Shown here: piece by piece, positions 53,844-64,000 of the stretch
Position numbering within the stretch: the stretch's first letter is position 1
Layout: every line of letters starts with the position of its first letter
Source: Phoronis australis
Lineage: Eukaryota > Phoronida > Phoronidae
Length of the DNA stretch: 64,000 bases
Assembly: GCA_002633005.1 (NCBI GenBank)
Contig: NMRA01000081.1
Location: 315,995 to 379,994 of the forward strand
Direction: 5' to 3'
Notes under the pieces: generated by a model
What the model saw: only the letters and a program-made list of their open reading frames with translations
Told to the model about the DNA's origin: nothing
Database searches by the model: none
Position numbers and translations under genes: made by a program

Positions 53844-56800
53844 CTGAAATCAAAGAGAATGTAACATTTTAACTTAGTTGAGGTCAATGTCTACAGATGG
53901 CGGGGTCGAACTCACGTGTGGCACACCCAGTATCTCGGGTGAGTGAACAAAACATATTTACTATCTTTGTCTACACTTAGATAATTCAACAGAATGAAAA
54001 TAAATCTTTATGATACCTTCTTAATCCTTGCACGGTGAACCAATGAGAGGTCGCGGTGCATCCCCGAAGAGTACCAATGAAAGGTAACTCGTGTAAAACA
54101 GGAAACACAATGACGCTAATAACGTCATTGAGGGATGCAAGGAAAGACAACCTTACGATAATGTCTTCTTGGAAAGGGTAAATTCACGAGTGAGGTCATG
54201 CACATTGCACGCAATTTATAGAAACATTCAAATATCGAACGGAGCAAATTAAATAAAGAAACAAATGGCAGTTAGCAAACACACCGTTGTTATTCAAAAC
54301 ACTGACGTGTACATCAGAAGAGTTAAAGTTAATGTAAATTAAAATGATTATAAACGCTGCTTTAGTGGTTTCAATCAAAATTGAGTAGGCCTTTAACTTG
54401 CCACTGTATAAGACACTGTCTACTACATCTCCTTGTTCTGTCACGAAGTCTATTGACCTTTTTACAGTTAGAGAATAGGGTTGGCATTCCGAATTATACA
54501 GTGATAGAACTCTTTCTCCCGGAGGTAAGAAATCGCGCCGTTTTCATTGACCTGAGACGTTTTGAAATGTCAGGCACATTTTCACAGGTCATGTCGGAAA
54601 CTGGCGAGGTGTGTGGGATGTGGAAATATTCTCGATTTTGACAGTTTCTTCAAGAAAGGTGTTCTGTTCGGTTCAAAATTAACCCGGCGATTTTGCTTTA
54701 TCCACTCACTCTGCATTTTTTGTCTTTGTCGGGAAGGCGACGAACGTTACCGTGTGATAAGAATACGACAATGGCGCGAAAACGAAGGCTACAAAAGTGC
54801 TTGACGGACATTTGTGCGAGATTCGAGTGTAATCTGGGACTTCATCGCCATCTGTTGGCTGAACATGTAAATGTATGTCCTCCGATTTCATTCATTGTTT
54901 TCATTCTGCTACAAAACTGATGTCTAACAATCCGTTGCGAATCTCAAACAAATATTTAACCGTAAAACGGTCAATAAGGTGAGGTCTGTCCTCAGAGCTG
55001 TCGATTACCTCGCCTCAAGCGTGAGTCAGACATACAGAACTTGTAAGGAGTATCAAAACCTTTGGAGGTTGACGTGGGAAACAGTTGTTTCGAATATTTA
55101 GGCCTAAGTAATCCAGTTGAAGTTAATATGCTAACATCGTGTTTATTATCCTTTTAGCCATAACAACATTGACGAAAGGTGTCGAAAATTGGCCATGCAA
55201 ACTAAAACTCCAATCATGCAACAAGAACTTTTCTGGTGAAACGCTGTCTCTTGGAATAAAGTACATCGAGAAAGATATGGTAACAATTCCTACGATACGA
55301 TAAAAGTTCTGCTTCGAACGCGTAAACAAAACAGAACACAAAAAGTGCAGGAATCCAACACATGCGAACATTTGTTATAATATAGCATAGGTCACGGGTA
55401 TAATTACAGACATGCAAAGACTGGGTTCACGTAAAATCTTACTCTCGTCACTGATTGGCTGTGGTCCCTCAGTAATCATTTCTGTCTCTACAACTTCGGC
55501 TAAGATCAAAAAGTTCACACACTTAAATGATAGTCACAAAATAAAAAATATTCAAACATAATAAATTCACGTGCCACTTGAAAAGGTACCAATTTAATTC
55601 AAATAATTCCCAAATGCACTGACGTAATAAAGAAGATAAAGATGTAATGAAACTTATAAATATGAAATGATATTTTTGAGTATGAAGGAAATAAAGTAGT
55701 ACTTACCAGGTTTCCCTGTTGGACACAAAGTACAAGGGGGTAATTACATTGCACTTATCGCAGCCACGTTGTTCAAAATAAAACGCAAAGAAAATATGGG
55801 CTTAGGACTCATTTATGGTCAGTAAGTTTTTGTTTTCAACTGGTGAAATACTGCGATTGACTCTTTTTTATCATTAAAGAAATCGTATTACTTCTCTTAC
55901 TTATATAAGCGAAATTACACTGGTTACATCTACTGGTAACTAAAGAATAGTCACAAAAGGAAATAAAGCAAAGTTTAGGATTGCTAATGATCAGTAGTTG
56001 TCATTAAATTTAATCTAAATTTAGGCTTCCAAAACTCTTCACTCTTTACTCTAGTTACTTTTACGTGATGTCGTCACTCACCTTTCCTGAGTTCTAGTCT
56101 TGTTGGTTTGTTGCTTCCTTCAGAATTGGAAAGTTCTATCTCATATGTTCCGAAATGTTTGTCGTCTCCCTTGTGCATTTCTGCTATGACAAGTCTTGCT
56201 AAAAACTTGTTATTTTCTAAAAACTGAAAACAAACAAATTGGTGTCAGGACAAAATACATGTGCTTAATTACTAGCTGTGACGTCATGCTGTTGCATTCA
56301 GTACAAAAAATTAAGCGCTAGATTTGTAAGTGAACTCTTGTATGCTGCTTTAAACGTTTTTGATCAACTGAAGGTATTGTGTGAACTCATGAACGTGTAC
56401 TTTCCACATGGGTACTTACGCAGGGACTCATTCATTGGGCGCAATTTAAGGCAACCTCCAAATGGTAAGGTATTACTAAATTGTCATTCAAATTAACGTT
56501 CGTCCATGTGGTCTCTTGCATGCGATCATTTCTGGGACAATTTACGCCCGGGCAACTTCGCGGCTGGACCCAACGTACAGCCGGGAATTTTCGCACATAG
56601 CCTACCCCCAAATGAACGCTCATGGGCCAATATTCGACTGAGCCCATGCGCCTACTTTCATAGTAATACCTATCATTTTCAGGGTTTTATGGGGTTTGAA
56701 AAATTACTAGTGCCGGCAAGTGATTGTCGAAAAACGTTTACAGTCATCCGATCAGTCTGTTGTTTGAAATCCCCGTCGTTGCGTAGTTTCTACGGAATAC

Positions 56801-59800
56801 ATTTGCAACTTGATCAACAATCAACACGGCTTATGTTATGATGCATTTTCGTTTCAGCCTCCGTCCGTTACCGGAAGTAGTCCGGGCTTACCGTTGGGTT
56901 AACAGAACGGTGAAAAAATCGTTTTCGGCTTCTGTAACCAACTTGTCCTGATGCTTGAAGCTATATTATACATTTGTGTAAAAAGATGAATTGTTTAAAG
57001 ATACCTCTATTTTACTATAGTGATGGGAGTTGTTCCTCAGACGAGATCGCGCGCCATCTTTAACCGAGTACCACACATCAGTCGTAACGCGTGGATTAGC
57101 CAAGCCATTGCATGTAATTGTCACGTCTCTGTCACCTGGCGCCGCTACTACGTCATTGCATGTCACTTGAGGTGGAACTGGAAAAATACATCAGTCCAAA
57201 CTTTATATTCACTGTTATTTATAAGTATTTGTCACATTTACCCTGGTAGTTGGTAAGCAATCGTTTATAGACTTAGCTCTGTACAACCACAGACAAAACG
57301 AGATATTAGAATCAACTTGTCAATCAGTTCAAAAAAGCTGCCCGGACTGGCTACCGACTTGAGCAGAAACTGTTAAAATACTGGGGGCACGAACTCATGA
57401 CTGCCATGTCAAAATAAATTCACAATGTTCACACACTGGTGGCACGAACTCATGACCACAGGGGACTGTTTCATGAAAATAGAAATTTAGTCTTACTCTA
57501 CCACTTCATATGTGCTGAAGAAGGTTTAGGCAAGTAATTACGAGAGAATCATAGTCTGGAAGTAATTATTTTTCAGAAATGGCTGTGTAGAGCGGAAGAC
57601 CAAATTTCTGACTTAAGGTGGCAATGAATAGTTTTTTAGTCAATTTCGTTAAAAATTGGCACACCCTGGAATGGCTGGGCATTTTGAGTTTTATGCTGCG
57701 AGTGAAGGCTACGATTGTCATTTGCTTGATTTTTGTGTCTGCTTTTAGCGAGGTTGTCAGTTGCTGACCCCTGACTCATTTTTTGCTCAGACGTGGCTTT
57801 TCTTAATTAACCACATTGCTTGCAAGTGGGAAGTTGGAATTACGCATGGAATTCAGGTATCCTTCATACACTTTGGATTTGTAAACAAGAGCAACGAGGA
57901 GCGTTGAAATACGCCCACGATAACACCGCAAACGGTGTGCTTCTATGGGTGTTTTTAGTATCATAAAAATGTTCATTAAATGACGCAGAATGCGTCAAAT
58001 CCATCAGAATTGAGAAGGTGGCGTCGTTTATGTAAAACATAACTATATGCCAAAATGTTATGAGAATAAGCCAAGGAACTCCGAAGTTATAGGGCAAACG
58101 TAAAAAACAATTGACTCTACGGGGCACAGCTATAGTCCGATTGGTTTGTTATTCATCGTCATCTGTTGCCATTTCTGTAAAAGCCCATCTTCCAAATTTC
58201 GCAAAGATCTTCTAAGGGTTAAGGAGACAGAGCCGTGGATGCAAAAAAAAGCAAAATTGCGCCTAAGGGTGCCAGAATAGTAAAAAAAACATCTGAAAAT
58301 CAACATCAATCAGAGAGATCCGTGACATTTTGTTCTGTTATTCATTGGAAATGACTTGGCTCATCGAAACATCGATCGAAGCATCGGTCAAAACATTTAT
58401 TGATCAATCGGAAAATTAAGCAGAAGACAAGGAGCTATAAACCCACAGCAGCTAAAAATCATGAAGACTTCAATTTGAAAGACCCTGGAAATAATGTTTT
58501 ACGTGGAAAAAGATGGTAACTGAATAACAAGTTATGCATTAATTTTGTTAGACAATCGAGACAGAACAACGGTTCTCATTGAAGTGAAACTTACATTTAA
58601 TGTCGAGTGTTACCGAAACAGTTTTCGGTTGATGGAGCGGAACACTGGCGATGCATTTCAACTGTTGTCCACTCTCGTTGGCAAACACGCGAAAAAGTGG
58701 ATTTTGAAGTTGAATCTCTGACCGAATTCTCTCAATACCATAAGAGCTCTGTGCCAAATAGAAATAAACACTTCACATCATGAACAAAAGTTTAGCGCTA
58801 ACGTAAAATTAACAAGATATGTTTAAGACATAAACCATTTGAACCAGGTTTGGTACCTCATATTTAAGTTCATGCATATATATGCGATATAATGCTTGTT
58901 TCGAAGAAAACTTCTATTCAACAATTTCGCATGTAGCTAGGTGCATACGCCTACAGTCTTCATTTATAGGGGCAGAAACGTAATTGTTGCATAATTATGT
59001 GCATTTCCGTGTTTTAGTCCATGTTTAGAACGCTTCATTAGAAAATTAAGAGTTAACATGAATACACATCAGCATATATCATTTTATAATGGATAAATCA
59101 AGTTCACATGAGCAATATTTTAAATTTTGCTTTCGGTTTTACCCAAGTGTTCTACACTTAGGCGCATGCTCAGTACTTCCGAATATTTGCGCACTTCCAC
59201 TTATTGGATAGTTCCGACACGCCATTCAAGCAAAGAATTACAGCTAATCAGGGTCTAGGAACGTGACATCACAACGAGAAATATTTGTCCCACAAAGGTT
59301 GGTTACTAACAAAAGCGCGCGGACTGTTTTACGATGCGCTTGGTGTACTTACGACACAGATCAACGATACACGGGGAAAGAACTGTGTACCAGATGATCA
59401 ACTGACATAGGTTCGATAAAGTGAAAGAAGTTCACCTGTCGTATTACGTTCCACAAATGTTTTTTATTAATGTATTTTATTTTATTTTCTTGATTAGAAT
59501 TTAATGCGAATCACCATTGGATACTAAAAAAAAGGAAAATGCAGTCAAATTGCGTGGAGATATTTTTTTCCACCATCATTGTGCTATGAAACAGCTTACC
59601 AGATCACATAATCCTGTCAGTGAACATAAGACCGTAATACGAGGCAACTATCAGTGTGTACGGTACATTTTTGAATCGATCAGACATCTGTGGAGGAAGC
59701 ACGGCATGTTAACTGACTGGCGTAACCTATGAATGGGCTCAAATGGTTGGTATCGCTGTGTGCAACATTTCGTTTGCTTCTCTTTGATCCATTTTGTTTA

Positions 59801-61012
59801 TGTGGTTCTATATGGTATCAGTTTTAAAAAATATGATAAAAATCGTAGAGGGTCTGCCGCAGGAGTACGCTTGCAAAAGACGTCCGTCATTTTCTTTCGT
59901 CGCTTTTGGGACCATCGCGACAGTAACTATGGTGAGAGTAGCTTGGTTGCGCTTGTTAGAACTATCCACTCAACATGGACGGCACATCAACACCATAGGT
60001 GGCTGGGGGGGCTATACCCCCACTTTTTTCAGTGCTACGCCGCACATAGTCTATAGGTGATGCACCACAGGGGGCTGAGGGGGCTTTAGCCCCCCCTCCC
60101 CCCTACACTTTTTTTACTGCTGCGCCGCCCATGCTCAATCCCCAAACGGAGCTCCCGAACAGCCGTGTCTAACGCCTGCGAATAATTATTAACACGATTG
60201 CCAATAGATTCCCCTCCCGTAGCAAACATATATACGATCAAGATGGTGAAGACTGAGGACCATGCTTACACAGAGAAACTTAAATTGCATGCAGTTTAGT
60301 TTCTACATAATCTAAAAACTTACAAAAGTTGTGTAGTTATTTTCTTGTGAGCTGAAATCTGGTGTTATGTCCCGTTCTCCAATTAACACTTTAACTTGTG
60401 GCATCGGGATGCTCCCTTCGACGTGACAATTCAAGTGTTGTCCTCTATTGTGTGAAAGGATTTCTAAATTCACTGAATTGTGTCGCCCACGAAATGTCTG
60501 TTTGGGTTCGCCTCCTGCCATAAGTTCCATATACATCAATTGTACGGGCCCTACACGAAAACAAATGGTGAAAATTAATTAGATATTACACGTTGTGAGG
60601 AGATGGTTACCATCTCTATTTAAGTCAGAAGTGCAGTTTAACATTAGAAGTAGTCTAACGCAAGCAACACCAGCTGTCAGCGATGTGGCATTATAATTGC
60701 AGTGACGCAATAGCAGCAGCAGAAGCAGAATCAGCAGCAGCAACAGCAGTAGCAACAGCAGTAGCAGTAGAATCAACAGAATCACAACAGTATCAGCAGC
60801 AGCACCATCAGCAGCATCACCAGAATGAGCAGCAGCAGCAGCAACAACAACGGAATCGTCAGCAGCACTAGCACCAGAATCATCAGTAGCAACAGTAGCA
60901 GAATAATTATCAGCACCAGCAGAAGAAGAAGAAACAGCAGAATCAACAGCAGCATAAGAAACAGCAGCAGGAACAGAATCATCAGAATCAGCAGCAGCAG
61001 CAGTAGAAGCAG

Positions 61013-61044
<32 letters not shown>

Positions 61045-62298
61045 ACAACAGCAGAAATATTACATCATCATGAATCTGCGAGCAACTTCGATCGCAAAAT
61101 ACATGCAGTTACAATACGACTGAGCTTCGATGTCAGGCAGTTAGTCACTGAACTTTGGTTATAAAAGTGGTTTCTGATTATCTGCATCTCCTTCGACTTC
61201 TTGATGTAACTTCTAATAATACCATGGAAATGTTTTACCGTAGACATGTAGAAACTGTCCAATAGTGGTTACTGCTCGACTGAGGACCATACAGCCGTAA
61301 GCTCCCCTGTCTTCTGTTTGAACATCTGCGAGCAAAGAATGAAACGAGTAAAGAACCTATAAACACCTTTAACTGCAGACGAAATAATGCTACATAGTCA
61401 TAATGAATGTCAAATAATAGAAAATACGAAATGAAGGTAATCGTATTGCCGTTTGATATTCTACTATTAAAGTTGATGCGTCAATACTCACCTTAATCCT
61501 AGATATCTTGATGGACAGGAGACAGAAATCTTCAACAATCAAGCTCCATTGTTTTCAATAACACATTTCCATTATAATAGCATTTTGAAAAGTATAAGTA
61601 AGCCCGGCATCAAACAAACAAAATTGCTTGTGTCCGCAAAACGTACGTGGAAATTTATTCAAAATGACAGTTCATGCTGTCACAAAAGAGTTCGAAACCA
61701 AATGTGGACATTTCGGAAACAAGATACAAGCATAAAGAAGACTCATATTATACTAATTAATATAATTAATTAATTAATATAATAATAAAGTATAAGACGT
61801 TCGTCGATACAAATTCAAGATGTAAATTAAGACCCAACCTTTCCAACTCCCGCTCTTTATCGTAGGATTCGCGATCTCGAAACGATGTGTTTTATTTTTA
61901 TCTAATATCATTCCTGTATCAATGTTTGTTTCATTACGTTTTTAATGCTTGTTGTCGTCAGTAACGGCGTATATCTGCTACTCAACACAGACTAAGAAAG
62001 TCGTCACCTTCTCACTTACCCTGTATCACTAACTGATATGACTGGTTTTGTTCAACACCATCTCCACTTGAGTAACTGATAGAATATCGCCCAAGATCGG
62101 AATACGGCGACTTCAGTTGCTGCCCAATGGTGAGCTCTATTGTCTGGCCATTCTCTAATTTCTTCACGATTCGCAGTAGATCGCCAAGACGTATTCTTTC
62201 AGCTTTACATACAAATTTTACAGTCTCTCCTGTTCTGACGCGGTTTCTTGGAAGTTGAGTAGTTAGACTAAGAGCGTGTGTGTTTGTCTGGAAAATGC
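53764..62298 (-). CDS. GPI-anchored immunoglobulin-superfamily protein, 3' part of gene
   Basis: Nine or so exons read right to left: one whole Ig domain (62020-62298), a half Ig (61239-61325), an Ig split in two exons (60324-60550 and 58595-58748), another split Ig (57005-57177 and 56082-56223), a candidate 9-base exon (55707-55715) and a C-terminal exon (53764-53843). Phases agree from 61325 to the end. The last exon ends in a hydrophobic run up to the stop, as in GPI-anchor signals. Such proteins act in cell adhesion or recognition at the cell surface; the partner is unknown. Two domains have Tyr-x-Ile where Ig domains normally have Tyr-x-Cys. The 5' exons with the signal peptide lie right of 62298, possibly beyond the window. 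Confidence 0.8.
54478..54890 (-). mobile_element. THAP-domain transposon relic, copy 2
   Basis: Read on the minus strand it parallels the element at 36910-37456: a CCCAGATTACACTCGA-like start, then a peptide QKMQSEWIKQNRRVNFE matching the Trp helix of a THAP finger, then a shared ACCTGTGAAAATGTGCCTGA. The frame is broken. Confidence 0.55.
55707..55715 (-). CDS. Candidate 9-base microexon of the Ig gene
   Basis: The minus strand reads TTTGTGTCCAACAG|GGAAACCTG|GTAAGT: a good acceptor, nine bases and a perfect donor. Inclusion keeps the frame (phase 1 to 1) and adds Gly-Lys-Pro before the same Gly-Lys-Pro encoded by the last exon. It could be an alternative exon or chance. Confidence 0.45.
56082..56223 (-). 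CDS. Ig domain 4, second half
   Basis: 142 bases, phase 0 to 1. NKFLARLVIAEMHKGDDKHF, then GTYEIELSNSEGS, is the E-F-G strand region. The expected Cys after Gly-x-Tyr-x is Ile. Confidence 0.8.
57005..57177 (-). CDS. Ig domain 4, first half
   Basis: 173 bases, phase 1 to 0. PPQVTCNDVVAAPGDRDVTI, then TCNGLANP, with VWYSV as the core tryptophan strand: an Ig A-to-C' segment with the B-strand Cys. Confidence 0.85.
57178..58594 (-). other. Ig gene intron
   Basis: A short phrase (GGCACGAACTCATGAC) occurs twice near 57385 and 57441. Otherwise nothing recognised. Confidence 0.45.
58595..58748 (-). CDS. Ig domain 3, second half
   Basis: 154 bases, phase 0 to 1, acceptor TTGGCACAG. NESGQQLKCIASVPLHQP and TVSVTLDIK give the F strand Cys and the G strand. 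It continues the frame of 60324-60550. Confidence 0.82.
58749..60323 (-). other. Ig gene intron
   Basis: Contains two tandem GGGGGCT repeat fragments (59971-60133). Plus-strand open frames at 59517-60060 have no recognisable domain. Confidence 0.45.
59971..60133. repeat. Tandem GGGGGCT repeat fragments
   Basis: Two copies of a CACCAxAGGxGGCTGxGGGGG unit with a following CCCCCAC-T-rich tail lie next to each other. One matching copy is at 11053-11130. Confidence 0.55.
60324..60550 (-). CDS. Ig domain 3, first half
   Basis: 227 bases, phase 1 to 0. SVNLEILSHNRGQHLNCHVE with the B-strand Cys, then MPQVKVLIGERDITPDF. Confidence 0.82.
60705..61055. repeat. CAG/CAA-rich low-complexity tract in an Ig gene intron
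   Basis: About 350 bases of imperfect CAG, CAA and AGCAG units. All frames look coding because there are few stops, but the tract lies between two phase-matched exons and is not needed in the protein. Confidence 0.9.
61239..61325 (-). CDS. Ig domain 2, second half
   Basis: 87 bases, phase 1 to 1. VQTEDRGAYGCMVLSRAV is the classic Asp-x-Gly-x-Tyr-x-Cys strand F. The first half is not secure: a piece with SLIVEDFCLLSIKISRI and donor ATTAAG|GTGAGT at 61492 looks right but is one base out of phase. Confidence 0.75.
62020..62298 (-). CDS. Ig domain 1, complete in one exon
   Basis: 279 bases, phase 1 to 1, the usual exon form for an Ig domain. RVRTGETVKFVCKAERI has the B-strand Cys. LGRYSISYSSGDG is strand F with Ile-Ser in place of Cys. 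Confidence 0.82.
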
Positions 62299-62517
62299 CT
62301 AAAATACAATATGTGAATAATTGGTGAACAACGGGACAAATTTATATCATCAATCTTTCAACTCTTCCGCTAGATGGCATTCTAAAAGTATATTCCACCA
62401 GCCATGGAGCAATTGGGGAACCTTATATAAAAGCTAATTAGTGTTCTTATACAAGAATTCTCTAGTACAAGAACTCGGAAAATACAGATGCTGATAAAAC
62501 AGTGGCTCAGTGGCATA

Positions 62518-62913
62518 TTGCATGAAACAGTCCCAAATAGGGACTCAGATAAGTTCCTTAAATCTACTGCGTGCTTGTAGACTTGTGAAAACACTGATTG
62601 CCTTTTCTCATGCGGTTTTAGTTTCATTACTAAGTCAGTTTTTGGCTTTGATACAAAGCGAGAATGAATTTTAAGTTGAATTCTCAATGTTATTAAAATA
62701 CGTAACTAAGGATCTTTTCAAGGAACGCCTCTAACTTATGGACTCAGTCCCTATTTATTTTCACGGAACTAGAAAATGCAATCAGTCAAAGAGAAGCTCA
62801 TAATAAAGGTAAAATTATAGTAAAAAATTACATTTGTGAAAATAAGATCGACACAAATAGGCGGAAGATTTAGGGAGCTTGGTTGTGTCCCTATTTGGGA
62901 CTGTTTCATACAA
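62518..62913. repeat. MITE with TTTGGGACTGTTTCAT ends
   Basis: 27-base arms at 62518-62544 and 62887-62913 are inverted with one mismatch. A related end lies at 21093-21170. Confidence 0.65.
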
Positions 62914-63511
62914 CCGGGCACTGTATTTTGAGACTCAGTTTTTTTCTATTTTACTTGACAGGTATCTGTGATATTTCACTAGGATAGTTTGGGACGTAAT
63001 CATAAATGAAAATCTCGTTGATTGAAAGTAGAGGGAACAATACAAAACACAAAACGGATCTTTAGACTTTAAATGGCAGAGCATTGTTAGCGGTATTTAA
63101 CAAGTCCCCGGCCTTGACTTCAGTAACTGTTTGGCAGACGACCGCGAGAATTGGCGATTTGTAATAAAGTCGGATTACAGATTTGGTCAAAGGTAAAGAA
63201 GTCTATCCGGTCAAACAAGAATCCCAAAGAAGCTTTTTACGGCTGTAAAATCGATTTTGTCCCTCAATCAAGATATGATGGGATTCTTTCGTCTTAATTG
63301 TGATATGCTGCTGTCATGACAATGTGGTGTGCTGATTTGTAATTCACAGAGATCCAAGCAAGCAGACAAACAATACAAGAGCTACAAACAGCTAATCTCA
63401 AACTGAAATAGTGTGTACTTTCTTTAGTCACGGCATTAAAGATGTATTTACATTCTTCTAACTATGCTAACGTATAGCAGGAACTAAACGGCAATGCTAT
63501 TTTGACACAAT

Positions 63512-63742
63512 CTACGATAAACAAATTGCCGTTGGATTCATTGACAACTTGTAAATGTAAAAGCAAAAATTCTGCAAATAGGTGGCGTTTGCACTAATGA
63601 CGTATTTCGCGGGCTCACATAGCCCGCACCATGCGGAGTTATTGCCCAGCACCACGTCACGATACTTAATGGGACACGGCTCACTGATCTGCGGCGGGTC
63701 ATTTTCGCCACAAAACTCGTCCTTAAAAACATTTAGTAGTTT
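63512..63742 (-). CDS. Unrecognised Cys-containing open frame, doubtful
   Basis: Open between two stops for about 76 codons. It includes DEFCGENDPPQISEPCPIKY, RDVVLGNNSAWCGLCEPAKY and a glycosylation sequon. It reads like protein, but no good acceptor or donor is seen and no family is recognised. Confidence 0.2.
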   Translation of the reverse strand, partial: KLLNVFKDEFCGENDPPQISEPCPIKYRDVVLGNNSAWCGLCEPAKYVISANATYLQNFCFYIYKLSMNPTAICLS

Positions 63743-64000
63743 TCAACCTACTTCTTATTCACATCGTCGCTATATGTTGTTTTCTTAGCCAAGCAATTGC
63801 AGAGATACGGAATTAGCCAGCAAGTTCCACTTCAAGTCATTAACTCATTAGATGGCGCTACATGCAGCCCGAGGTGTACGCTGACGCGAAACTAAATGCA
63901 AAGAAACAGACCGAAATAAATGGACCCGAACTTGGTTGTGCTCTTGTAGAAATTCGTCAAGGAAATCCACGATTGAGTAGAAAGAAGGTACAAACGAGGG

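Larger units (their letters stand above)
53844..56081 (-). other. Last introns of the Ig gene
   Basis: Holds the candidate microexon at 55707-55715 and an inverted copy of the THAP element (54478-54890). No other exon recognised. Confidence 0.5.
62299..64000. other. Upstream intron or flank of the Ig gene
   Basis: Contains an inverted-repeat element (62518-62913) and a Cys-containing minus-strand open frame at 63512-63742. I cannot place the signal-peptide exon of the Ig gene here. Confidence 0.45.

Noticed and set aside
59517-60060. Successive plus-strand open frames in an Ig gene intron
   Set aside because: No recognisable domain, and the end overlaps the GGGGGCT repeat.
60579-61073. Poly-Leu, poly-Gln and poly-Ser open frames
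   Set aside because: They are translations of the CAG/CAA low-complexity tract.

Overview
This window is animal nuclear DNA. It is AT-rich and intron-rich, with short exons, GT-AG splice sites, many short inverted-repeat transposons and tRNA-derived repeats. Three gene families fit an early-branching marine invertebrate, most likely an anthozoan cnidarian (coral or sea anemone): a GPR158-like Cache/EGF ectodomain cluster, a transmembrane adenylyl cyclase, and an IL-17-like cytokine. The host assignment is inference only. All exon models come from reading splice sites, phase and family motifs by eye; no transcript or database evidence was available.

Layout. (1) About 1-19.3 kb, minus strand: a GPR158/GPR179-like ectodomain region. 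An intact first exon (signal peptide plus Cache domain) lies at 2490-3439. A truncated duplicate lies at 16311-17081. Between them is an exon series encoding an EGF-like module, a basic linker and a second Cache domain. About 3 kb around the first exon is duplicated in direct orientation, roughly 13.7 kb apart. No seven-transmembrane exons were found. Two exons each carry one surplus base that breaks the frame. (2) 19.8-50.4 kb, plus strand: 24 exons of a class III transmembrane adenylyl cyclase with both catalytic domains. The 5' end and probably one membrane-segment exon are missing; the latter may lie in the 289-base N gap. (3) 30.5-31.5 kb, minus strand: a two-exon IL-17-like cytokine gene nested inside adenylyl cyclase intron 5, with a TATA box and a kappaB-like site. 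(4) 53.5-62.3 kb, minus strand: the 3' part of an immunoglobulin-superfamily cell-surface protein. It ends in a hydrophobic tail typical of a GPI-anchor signal and has a candidate 9-base microexon. (5) Introns and intergenic DNA hold several small transposon families: a hAT-like foldback with an 8-bp target duplication, THAP-domain relics, a GTTCAG-ended MITE in four copies, and others.

The genes do not form an operon. What links them is cell-surface signalling: a Cache-type ligand-binding receptor ectodomain, a cAMP-producing enzyme, a secreted cytokine and an adhesion/recognition Ig protein. Any functional link between them is speculation.
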